64,000 nucleotides of DNA from an uncultured Eubacteriales bacterium (GTDB lineage: Bacteria > Bacillota > Clostridia > Oscillospirales > Acutalibacteraceae). Both the position numbers and the translations under genes were made by a program. The stretch's first letter is position 1. Every line of letters begins with the position of its first letter. A model generated the notes under the pieces. The model worked only from the letters and a program-made list of their open reading frames with translations. It was not told where the DNA came from and did no database searches. Location: assembly GCA_934457415.1 (NCBI GenBank), contig CAKSHM010000002.1:186001-250000 (forward strand), given 5' to 3'. This document shows, piece by piece, positions 27,242-34,366 of the stretch.

Positions 27242-27714
27242 CTAATACTTAAAAATTCTTTTTCAGAAAGTATTATATCTGGTTTTTTAAATATGGACGA
27301 TTTAAGCACCGAGCAAGTAAGAAAATTATTATTCGAAGCCCCATTTTTATAAAATATTGGCGTGCTGAAGAATAAAACTATATCGGCTGTTTCAAAAATA
27401 TTTTGAAAAATCAATTTTGATTTTTCGTCATATCCGCCTGAAAATTTACCGTTCGACAGTACGGATTTTCTGTTTAAAACGAGTTTAAGTAATGTGCTGC
27501 AATTATCACTTTTATATTTTGTAATATTGAAATTGTTTTCAAACATTTTTTCAAAAGTCAAATGCACTACGACGTCAATGTCATTACCGAAAACAAGCGA
27601 ATTTGAGATTGTTTCCAGTCCCGAACCGGTTCTGCCCATTATTACGCAAAGCTGTCCGTTTTCTAACCCTCCGCCGATTGCTCTATTTAGTTGTTCCAAC
27701 TTGAATTTAAGCAT
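27238..27714 (-). CDS. DnaB/KaiC-like P-loop protein with degenerate Walker A
   Basis: A 158-residue protein opening LEQLNRAIGGGLENGQLCVI then MGRTGSGLET, matching the RecA/DnaB-type P-loop GRTGSGKT but with Leu instead of the catalytic Lys. A later ADIVLFFSTPIFY resembles the DnaB beta-strand and nucleotide-sensing segment. It is half the length of a full core, so it is probably non-hydrolytic, perhaps a binding partner. Its ATG overlaps the rtcB stop by one base, so it is third in the cREC-rtcB operon. Confidence 0.65.
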   Translation of the reverse strand: MLKFKLEQLNRAIGGGLENGQLCVIMGRTGSGLETISNSLVFGNDIDVVVHLTFEKMFENNFNITKYKSDNCSTLLKLVLNRKSVLSNGKFSGGYDEKSKLIFQNIFETADIVLFFSTPIFYKNGASNNNFLTCSVLKSSIFKKPDIILSEKEFLSIR

Positions 27715-28841
27715 TATTTCTTTTGATTCCCTCCATGTTCACTTGCTTTGAAATTATATATAGGCTTTAAAATTTTATCGACTTTTACGGTCTCGGAAAT
27801 ATTTTTTAATATTTCCTCCATGGGCTTATATACAAACGGCGATTCGTCAATCGTGTCTTTAGATACACTGGTTGTAAAAATGCCCTCCATTGACTTTTTG
27901 AACTGTGACAGCGTAAGGCTTTGCTCCGCATCCCTGCGGTTCATCAGTCTGCCGGCGCCGTGCGGTGCGGAGCAGTTCCAATCGCTGTTGCCAAGCCCCG
28001 TGCAAAGCAGGCTGCCGTCACGCATATTCATAGGAATAAGCAGCCGCTCGCCCTTGTTTGCCGATACCGCGCCCTTGCGGAGTATCATATTGTCGGTGTC
28101 AATATAATTGTGAATTGTTTCAAAGCTTTCTTCCTCATGAAGCTTTAATCCGTCGAGAATTATTTCCTTTATCACGGTGCGGTTGAGCGCGGCAAATCGC
28201 TGCATAAGCTCCATATCGTGAAGATAGCTTTGCATAGAGTCCCCCTCTAAAAAGGCAAGCTCATACGGTATTTCGCTCTGCTTTCTGCCGCCGCAGGCGT
28301 TATATGCCGTTTTTTGATAATATTCGGCTACCCTGAGCCCTAAATTTCGGCTGCCTGTGTGTATAACAAGATAAAGGCTATCGCCGTCTGTATCAATCTC
28401 AATAAAATGATTTCCGCCGCCAAGTGTGCCTATGCTTTCCTTTGCACGGCGTGTATCTATTTTTTTAACACAATCAAGCTCATATATATCAATCCTGCCG
28501 TGACTGCGGTGCGCACGCTCACGGACATTGCGCCCGAACGGAATATTTTTTCTTATAAAGCTGTCAAGTTTCGGCAGCTCAATTCGTTTTTCCTTTAATT
28601 TCACCGTCAGCATACCGCACCCTATATCCACGCCTACTATATTGGGAACAATTTTATCGGTCACCGTCATAGTAGTGCCGATAGTACAGCCCTTTCCGGC
28701 ATGAACGTCCGGCATAATGCGGATATTGCTGCCGGAAGAATACTCCATATCGCAAAACGCTTTTATTTGACCTGCGGCTGATGGCTCTAAATTATCGGTA
28801 TAAACCAAAGCGGTATTATATTTTCCGATTGTTTCAATCAT
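27714..28841 (-). CDS. rtcB: RtcB-type RNA ligase
   Basis: A 375-residue GTP-dependent ligase that joins 2',3'-cyclic-phosphate or 3'-phosphate ends to 5'-OH ends, repairing cleaved tRNA or rRNA. Catalytic motifs intact: GVDIGCGM with metal ligands Asp72 and Cys75, TLGGGNHF with His145, HTGSRNLG with His161, and SAPHGAGR with the guanylated His294. Length and N-terminus suit the shorter RtcB2 type. ATG at 28841 is preferred for its GGAGAAAAACAA spacing; it overlaps the cREC stop by 8 bases. Confidence 0.92.
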   Translation of the reverse strand: MIETIGKYNTALVYTDNLEPSAAGQIKAFCDMEYSSGSNIRIMPDVHAGKGCTIGTTMTVTDKIVPNIVGVDIGCGMLTVKLKEKRIELPKLDSFIRKNIPFGRNVRERAHRSHGRIDIYELDCVKKIDTRRAKESIGTLGGGNHFIEIDTDGDSLYLVIHTGSRNLGLRVAEYYQKTAYNACGGRKQSEIPYELAFLEGDSMQSYLHDMELMQRFAALNRTVIKEIILDGLKLHEEESFETIHNYIDTDNMILRKGAVSANKGERLLIPMNMRDGSLLCTGLGNSDWNCSAPHGAGRLMNRRDAEQSLTLSQFKKSMEGIFTTSVSKDTIDESPFVYKPMEEILKNISETVKVDKILKPIYNFKASEHGGNQKK

Positions 28842-29142
28842 TTGTTTTTCTCCAATATCGGTTGATTTCACGCTGCATATTTTCTCTGCCTACGGGATTT
28901 TGAGTGTGCAGCTTGATAGGATAAAAGGTTTTTCTTTCGGCAAGCCAGTCGATAAGCTTTATTCCGTCGCCGCCGTCGGCGGCATAATCTCCAAGATCGT
29001 GGTCGCAGTTTATTTCTTCGATTTCGTTTTTTTCCGCTTCGCAATGAATAATTTTCAGTTTTGCCTCATTCACGCTGCGGCAGTGAAAATATCCGTTAGG
29101 CGCCGGCCTTATATCGTCAAGCCATATTTTAATTTTATTCAT
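28834..29142 (-). CDS. cREC cyclic-phosphate-processing receiver-like protein
   Basis: A 102-residue receiver-fold protein with IWLDDIRPAPNGY, an acidic NCDHDLGDY block, DGIKLIDWLAE and a C-terminal LHTQNPVGRENM. This combination is the cREC family, proposed to act on RNA cyclic-phosphate ends; that role is inferred from genomic association. It is the first gene of the rtcB operon and overlaps rtcB, which supports RNA repair. I see no island operator upstream. Confidence 0.8.
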   Translation of the reverse strand: MNKIKIWLDDIRPAPNGYFHCRSVNEAKLKIIHCEAEKNEIEEINCDHDLGDYAADGGDGIKLIDWLAERKTFYPIKLHTQNPVGRENMQREINRYWRKTND

Positions 29143-29352
29143 AATATCACTTTCGTTTCGGAAATTTGCGGCTTGAAACCGAACCTCAGCCGCAATGAGT
29201 AAGGTTTTTATGCAGAGTTAGCGTAAAAAACCATAAATTCACATTAAACAGTTTTTTATAACGGAAATTTTATAACAAATTCAAAAAACTTAAACATTAA
29301 ACCCGAACCTGTTATCTTCCTTTTAAGCTGTATGCTCTGCAACGGAAAGGCT

Positions 29353-29862
29353 TTAAAAATTGATTTCAAGGGTTACGCTGTTATTGAGCGTATCAAGCGC
29401 TGTTTGCAGCGCCGATAATGCGTCAAACGCCCTGTCATAGTCTTCCTTTACCGTCTTTCTGTCGAAATTTATATATCTGTAATCTATAATGCTTGTTCGA
29501 CTGTAATATTCCTGATTTTCTCTTGCTTTCGGCAGCCTTGCTTTCATTTCGGCAAGCTTTTTGACCTTTTTTGAAAGCTGAGGAATATATACAAGCGCCT
29601 CGTCAACCGTAAGTTCAAAACCCGGCAGAGTGTGCGATGTGTTAAAAAGATTTATTGCGTGTTTTAATTTGATTATTCTGTTTCCGAGTTCTTCCAATAC
29701 CTTTTGCGTTTCTATATAATCGTATTCCGGACGAACGCTTTCGGGGTCCTCGCCCATAGCGGCAAGGAAGGTGCTGCTCTCCGCCTCTTCCGCAAGAAGT
29801 AAATCGTATTCGTCGTTCAGCTTTTTAAGCAGCTTGTTAGCCTGTGCAGATGTATATTTCAC
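29353..29862 (-). CDS. Unknown helical protein, perhaps DIP1984-like
   Basis: A 169-residue, mostly helical protein: KLLKKLNDEYDLLLAEEAES, AINLFNTSHTLPGFELTVDE, and a closing ALDTLNNSVTLEINF. Helical pairs around an N-ltv-e-A loop resemble DIP1984-type proteins, but this is tentative. The GTG start has GGAG 7 bases upstream and aligns with the ATG of the pseudogene copy at 19365, which supports it over the upstream ATG at 29895. It has its own island operator-promoter and a long leader. Confidence 0.65.
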   Translation of the reverse strand: MKYTSAQANKLLKKLNDEYDLLLAEEAESSTFLAAMGEDPESVRPEYDYIETQKVLEELGNRIIKLKHAINLFNTSHTLPGFELTVDEALVYIPQLSKKVKKLAEMKARLPKARENQEYYSRTSIIDYRYINFDRKTVKEDYDRAFDALSALQTALDTLNNSVTLEINF

Positions 29863-30001
29863 TTTAATCTCCGTTCTGCCGCTATGTCGACACAAATAGG
29901 ATACAAATCTCTTCTTAGCGGCGAATGGAGATTAATCCGGCATGTTTCGCGGTTGCCTTTTATGTAATGAAAGGCGAGCGGAACGCCGTCCCTATATTGT
30001 T

Positions 30002-30024
30002 GTTAGTGTGATTTTCACACTAAC
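30002..30024. promoter_or_regulatory. 10-bp palindrome in the leader
   Basis: GTTAGTGTGA and TCACACTAAC flank TTT in the 5' leader of the gene at 29862. A GTG with a GGAGCGG site here would encode an 8-codon peptide. It may be a hairpin or an operator. Confidence 0.45.
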
Positions 30025-30048
30025 CGCTCCTTTTTTCTTTCTGATACT

Positions 30049-30083
30049 ATTATATGAAACGGTATGTACCGAAAATGGTATAT
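30049..30083 (-). promoter_or_regulatory. Island operator-promoter 3
   Basis: On the minus strand: ATATACCA-TTTT-CGGTACAT, then 8 bases, then ATATAAT. The right half is perfect and spacing exact. It drives the gene ending at 29353. Confidence 0.75.
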
Positions 30084-30131
30084 GAAAAAGCACCGTTTTC
30101 AAAATCTATCGAAAGCGGCACTTTTTTTGTT

Positions 30132-30971
30132 CTATTGCTTTATGTTTTTGCTTACATCACCGTAAATAAACTCACTATTTATACTTTTTAGTTTTTCTTT
30201 TAATACGCCGATTTTTTCTTGCGTTGATTTTTTCTTAAATTCTTTCAAGTTAATAGAATCATCAAACTTAGACAGTTCAGAAACAAGACCCTCGGCAGCC
30301 AATTCCAACTGAATCTGCGGCCAAATTAAAAATTCCGCCTTCAAAGGCGTCCAACCGGTTTCATCACTAAAAAAATTCCTTATAGAGTTTATAATTTCCG
30401 AGTAAGAGTATTTGTCTTTGTTTTTATTTGTTGCAAATTCTAATTTACTCCAAGGCAAAACTTTTCCTTTTGTTATGGCTTTTCCATTTATTTTGCAATT
30501 TCTTTTAAACCATTCAAGCGTAAGCGAATCCAACGGCATATGGCAGTATTTGAAATATTCTTCTTTTTGCTCAGCACCCTTTAAGCAATATATACCCTTA
30601 AAAGTCATATTGACAATTTTTTGAGCTTTACCATAAGCCAAAGATTCATAATACCTATTAAAAGTCTTTAGGAATTCATCACACATCTTATTGTGCCAGT
30701 TATCAAATTTTTCTTGAGTTATTTTGGAATTATCATCGTTATCAAAAAATTCAACAAAATTTTTTATATATCTTTCTCCGAGTTTGCTGAGCATTTTATC
30801 GACTCCGAGTTTTTCTGTTAAGCCCGTTTTTCTTTTTTCGGTTCTCGGTGTAAAATCTTTTAATGCACGCCAAAGAGCCACTTCAATTCCATCTTTGTCT
30901 AAAAAATATTCTTTTCCGTCTTTTTTTCCATCCCAAAACTGTTTTGTTAATTCAATATGTGTGTATTCCAT
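30132..30971 (-). CDS. Unknown protein, 279 residues
   Basis: A soluble protein with recognisable dense segments: SLAYGKAQKIVNMTFKGIYC, YCHMPLDSLTLEWFKRNC, and a C-terminal PLKAEFLIWPQIQLELA helix. I recall similar uncharacterised proteins in Firmicutes but no function. A GGGGGAG site precedes the ATG. It lies downstream of the six-gene strand at 34-31 kb behind a 10-bp hairpin, and may be its last gene. Confidence 0.6.
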   Translation of the reverse strand: MEYTHIELTKQFWDGKKDGKEYFLDKDGIEVALWRALKDFTPRTEKRKTGLTEKLGVDKMLSKLGERYIKNFVEFFDNDDNSKITQEKFDNWHNKMCDEFLKTFNRYYESLAYGKAQKIVNMTFKGIYCLKGAEQKEEYFKYCHMPLDSLTLEWFKRNCKINGKAITKGKVLPWSKLEFATNKNKDKYSYSEIINSIRNFFSDETGWTPLKAEFLIWPQIQLELAAEGLVSELSKFDDSINLKEFKKKSTQEKIGVLKEKLKSINSEFIYGDVSKNIKQ

Positions 30972-31000
30972 TCCGTCTCCCCCTTCACAATAATTATAAA

Positions 31001-31030
31001 TTGCCGCTGTCGAAAAATCAACAGCGGCAA
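31001..31030 (-). terminator. Hairpin between the 179- and 279-residue genes
   Basis: TTGCCGCTGT and ACAGCGGCAA around a 10-base loop. The T run on the minus strand is short, so it may only weaken transcription. Confidence 0.55.
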
Positions 31031-31076
31031 ATAAACTTTGTATATACTTACAAATAAGCTTCTATCATTTATTGCA

Positions 31077-31616
31077 TTATCGCGCCTTATCGTCCTTTTT
31101 GGCATCGTTTAAAAGGCTGATTAAGATAGAATAAACAACCTTACCGTCTGCATTTGTTTCAACATAACTGAGATAATAAGGCTTTATGTTATCCGTCATA
31201 TTGTGAATATTCATATTAAGTCTTTTTCCATAGTAATCAACAAGTATAAAATCCTTATTGCCTACGAAAGCAAAATACCAATCAGCATGATCCATACTCA
31301 TAATATCAAAGTCTGTATCTTTACAAAAATAATCCGGATTGTTGATTGTTTTGCAAATTATGTCGCCGAGTTTTTGGATGTCCTGATAATCGCTGGTATA
31401 TTTAGACCAATCTTCGGTAGGTTCATATTGACCGTCTTTTAAAGGGAAAAAATCACATTTCTTTATAACTTGAGTTACGGTTTTACGCATTTCGGCTTTT
31501 GCTTCTTCAAACGAGTCAAAAACCTGCAACAGTGTTGCTCCATCGGTATGGTTCATCCACCATACATCTTTATCAGAGTTCGTTTTAAGTTCCATTAACA
31601 ATGCATATTTTGCCAT
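31077..31616 (-). CDS. Unknown protein, 179 residues
   Basis: MAKYALLMELKTNSDKDVWW suggests a small sensor or immunity-type alpha/beta protein. A helix SFEEAKAEMRKTVTQVI follows, and the middle has a DHADWYFAFVGNKDFILVDY sheet. It lies in the operon led by the gene at 34118. Family not recognised. Confidence 0.6.
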   Translation of the reverse strand: MAKYALLMELKTNSDKDVWWMNHTDGATLLQVFDSFEEAKAEMRKTVTQVIKKCDFFPLKDGQYEPTEDWSKYTSDYQDIQKLGDIICKTINNPDYFCKDTDFDIMSMDHADWYFAFVGNKDFILVDYYGKRLNMNIHNMTDNIKPYYLSYVETNADGKVVYSILISLLNDAKKDDKAR

Positions 31617-31673
31617 TTTATTTTCCGCCTTTTTTATTTTTTATATTTTGTTGTTTTAGTAATTGCAGATAAT

Positions 31674-32642
31674 CTATTCATCATCATCTTCTTCTAATAT
31701 TTCTCTTCCTTCTTTGTGCAGAGTATCAATTATATTCCATATTCCGTCCTCGCTCTCGCCGATTTCGGGTCCGCCTATACCGGCAGGCTTTAATTTTCCG
31801 TTTTCGTCAAAAAACATATCTGTGTTTAAATCCGTCACATCATAATAATACTCGGATAATTTCTTCTTGCTCGAAAACGCCGTTAAAATCCGAACCGAAT
31901 ATCGGAAATCCTCGGCATCCCTTTCAAAAAGAGAAGGATCTCTGAGAAGTACAGAAGGACTTTTCAAAACCTTTAAAAATTCTTTGTCACTGATAGACTG
32001 AGAACGGTATTCTTCATAAAGAAATTCAAGGTTTTCGTAAGCCTTTTGCGACGGTGTATATTTATCGTTCATTTCGCGAAGAAAAGCCATAAACTCATTG
32101 CTATAAAAATCCATACTTTGAAAACCGTAATAAATGTTTGGCCTTATTACAGGATACATATTTTCTAAATTAGGAAAAAATGCTTCAAAATATTCAGTGA
32201 TTATTTTATGGGTTTCATTGACTTTTTTTTCTATACCAATTGAATTATTATTATTCATATCAGAATAACGATTTAAAAAATTAAATAATTGCAGGTCATC
32301 TGTTTGTCTGACCCCTTCGCCATAGGATTTAAAACTATAATGCTTTTTTAGACCCTTAGGGCAGGTATCTGTTTTTTTACAAGTGCAATAAAGAGTATTA
32401 TCGTAATCACAGCAATCGCCTAACGGACACGCAGGCTCGGGCTCTTTTTCAGGAGCTTTTGCGGCTGTCTTTTTCTCTTCGCTGTCAGAAGGCGGAGCCG
32501 CTTTCACCGGCGGTGTAAATTTACTGTTATTCTGCGGTACTTCCGTAACCAAACCGCAAAAATCTAATCCTTTTTTTACATTTTCTTTAATATCATCAAT
32601 TGCTTTGTCCAAGAAATCTATTCCGAAACTGATTTTTCCCAT
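31674..32642 (-). CDS. Unknown protein with Pro/Ala/Glu linker and Cys cluster
   Basis: A 322-residue protein. Residues 1-45 form an amphipathic start (FGIDFLDKAIDDIKENVKKG). Residues 46-75 are a PPVKAAPPSDSEEKK-type linker. About 76-100 hold a cysteine cluster (CPLGDCCDYDNTLYCTCKK), and the rest is helical with a very acidic end. Its ATG adjoins the previous stop (TAAATG). The cluster may bind metal. Family not recognised. Confidence 0.6.
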   Translation of the reverse strand: MGKISFGIDFLDKAIDDIKENVKKGLDFCGLVTEVPQNNSKFTPPVKAAPPSDSEEKKTAAKAPEKEPEPACPLGDCCDYDNTLYCTCKKTDTCPKGLKKHYSFKSYGEGVRQTDDLQLFNFLNRYSDMNNNNSIGIEKKVNETHKIITEYFEAFFPNLENMYPVIRPNIYYGFQSMDFYSNEFMAFLREMNDKYTPSQKAYENLEFLYEEYRSQSISDKEFLKVLKSPSVLLRDPSLFERDAEDFRYSVRILTAFSSKKKLSEYYYDVTDLNTDMFFDENGKLKPAGIGGPEIGESEDGIWNIIDTLHKEGREILEEDDDE

Positions 32643-32849
32643 TTAGAGTTCACTCCACCTCTTAAAATTTTTACAGTATTTTCCCGTATGAGCATAATGC
32701 CCCGATGTATATAAGCTTGGAACACCCTGAGTACATTTTCCGATTGACATATTAGAAGCCGCTCTTACACCGAAACAGGTTTTTTCTCTCGGTCCCTGCC
32801 AATATTCACATGTTGCGCAACATGTATTTAATTTTGGTACTTCAAACAT
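32643..32849 (-). CDS. Small cysteine-rich protein, 68 residues
   Basis: Six cysteines in MFEVPKLNTCCATCEYWQGP, an ETCF-like CFGVRAAS, GKCTQG and KYCKNFKRW suggest a zinc or iron-sulfur knuckle; CxxC-EYW is like small phage-associated metal-binding proteins. A GAGGGAG site precedes it. Directly upstream of the Cys-cluster protein, so the two may act together. Confidence 0.6.
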   Translation of the reverse strand: MFEVPKLNTCCATCEYWQGPREKTCFGVRAASNMSIGKCTQGVPSLYTSGHYAHTGKYCKNFKRWSEL

Positions 32850-32863
32850 AAATTTTCTCCCTC

Positions 32864-33064
32864 TTACATATTAAGTGTCATCAAAAGCTGATCGCCTTTT
32901 GCTATTTGTCTGCCGTAAAAATCGGTGGTAACATCAAGACTTGCATTATATTTACCTTTGATCTTGCCGGAAAAATCCTTTATTTTCTTGTTTCCGGTTG
33001 TGGTATCAAGCTCGATAAAGCCGATTATTTTTCCGGTCCAGTCATGTACTTTGATTATTTGCAT
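32864..33064 (-). CDS. Small beta-rich unknown protein, 66 residues
   Basis: Three WTGKIIGF/FSGKIKGK/FYGRQIAK-like units suggest a repeated beta-hairpin, similar to short toxin-delivery or tail-fold repeats. An AGGAGGTG site precedes it. It follows the winged-helix gene by one base. Not recognised. Confidence 0.55.
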   Translation of the reverse strand: MQIIKVHDWTGKIIGFIELDTTTGNKKIKDFSGKIKGKYNASLDVTTDFYGRQIAKGDQLLMTLNM

Positions 33065-33065
33065 A

Positions 33066-34118
33066 TTATTTCACCTCCTGTTCAAGCCAAGTTCCGGTTT
33101 TATCACTGAAAACCGATAATTGTGAATCAGTTATGTTATGTATAATTCTGCTGAGTGCTTTTCTTTCAAGCGGCACCTCATAAGGATAACCTTCAAGTTT
33201 TTTTAAAATGTCCTGCTGACGCAGATGCTTTTCACTGCTTGAATGCTCCTTTAAAATTAAATATACAAAGAGCGGAGCCATACTTTTTCTTGAATTTGTC
33301 TTTTTGGGTCTGAAAAGATTGTCAAGTTCCTCATCGCTCATAAGCTCATACCTTTCAATTTGAAGCCGATAGGTATTATCAACGGTTTCTTTTGAAGTGC
33401 AATATTTATGCAGCACCATAGCTGCCGCCAATAAACGGGCTTCGTTTTTTATAATAATTTCGGGAGCATTGAGGCTGAAAAGCCTGCAAAGCCTTGTAGC
33501 GCGAATAACATATTGATAAGCGCAAATATTGTTTCCCACACGCTTTTCTGCTTCCTTAATAAGCGATTTGCAATATGAATCGTATAATTTTTTTTCGTCT
33601 TTGGTTACGGAAACATCCATGTACTCTCTGAAAAAATCCTTTTCGGCTTTTGATAGTTCTGTGCCCTTTGTAAATTTTCCGGAAAGCTCTTTAAGATAAT
33701 CCGCCGTATCAAGCCGATCGGATATATCGTGAACGGTGCTAAACTTTAAATCTTCGGAATTTAAAGATTTTACAAAAATCTGCCAAATATTAAAAAGCTG
33801 TGTGTTTCCGTTTTCTTCGCAAAACACCTTTTGAGCTGTTTTCTCACTTCCGTCTAATTCTTCATATTTTTCGGCAATTTTTTTAAGATCGGAATAAAGC
33901 TTTTTAAATTCCGAACAAACCGAATTGCGGTCTTCCATCGTCCAATCCATTTTACAGCGGTAACTGTATTTTTCTTCACAAAGCGACAGCTCGTTCGGAA
34001 ATTCGGGAATATAAAGTACGCCATCCTCGTCTGTTCTGTCAAACATCAAATAAATGTAATCTAAGGGTGTGATGTTGGATTCAAAGGATAAAGTTTGCAT
34101 TTCGGTTTCTTTTGTCAT
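33066..34118 (-). CDS. Unknown protein with C-terminal WYL-regulator-like winged helix
   Basis: A 350-residue helical protein. The C-terminal 75 residues (FVYLILKEHSSSEKHLRQQD then ILKKLEGYPYEVPLERKALSRI) match in pattern the N-terminal winged helix of the WYL regulator at 40 kb (RIWQILKEYSDYDHPLTQDD, IIIERKAISR). No WYL domain is present. ATG at 34118 fits the AAGGAG site; a TTG six bases upstream is too close. It heads the operon running to 31077 and has its own island operator. Confidence 0.65.
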   Translation of the reverse strand: MTKETEMQTLSFESNITPLDYIYLMFDRTDEDGVLYIPEFPNELSLCEEKYSYRCKMDWTMEDRNSVCSEFKKLYSDLKKIAEKYEELDGSEKTAQKVFCEENGNTQLFNIWQIFVKSLNSEDLKFSTVHDISDRLDTADYLKELSGKFTKGTELSKAEKDFFREYMDVSVTKDEKKLYDSYCKSLIKEAEKRVGNNICAYQYVIRATRLCRLFSLNAPEIIIKNEARLLAAAMVLHKYCTSKETVDNTYRLQIERYELMSDEELDNLFRPKKTNSRKSMAPLFVYLILKEHSSSEKHLRQQDILKKLEGYPYEVPLERKALSRIIHNITDSQLSVFSDKTGTWLEQEVK

Positions 34119-34148
34119 ACTCAAGGCTCCTTATCATTTATAGCTTTA

Positions 34149-34183
34149 ATTATAATATTTGCGATGTCCCACACGCGGTACAT
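34149..34183 (-). promoter_or_regulatory. Island operator-promoter 4
   Basis: On the minus strand: ATGTACCG-CGTG-TGGGACAT, then 8 bases, then TTATAAT. The left half is perfect and spacing exact. It drives the multi-gene operon starting at 34118. Confidence 0.75.
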
Positions 34184-34272
34184 GGATTTTTTTGAGAGCA
34201 GTTTTTTGAAAGTTAAAGAATTGTATCACAGGAATTTGAAAAAAGCAACTAAATAAGAAATCAGAAAACAAA

Positions 34273-34308
34273 ATGTACCGTTTTCGGTGCGCTGAATTAT
34301 AGTATATT
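34273..34308 (+). promoter_or_regulatory. Island operator-promoter 5
   Basis: ATGTACCG-TTTT-CGGTGCGC followed after 10 bases by TATATT, one base further than in the others. It drives the DUF2779 nuclease gene. ACCGTTTTCGGT is a perfect palindrome here. Confidence 0.65.
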
Positions 34309-34366
34309 GAAAAAAACGGTAAAATACTGTAAAATTGTATTATTAAATGTAAGCGGAGGCCGGGAT

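Noticed and set aside
29143..29352. Island operator ahead of the cREC-rtcB operon
   Set aside because: No ATGTACCG or CGGTACAT half-site could be found on either strand.
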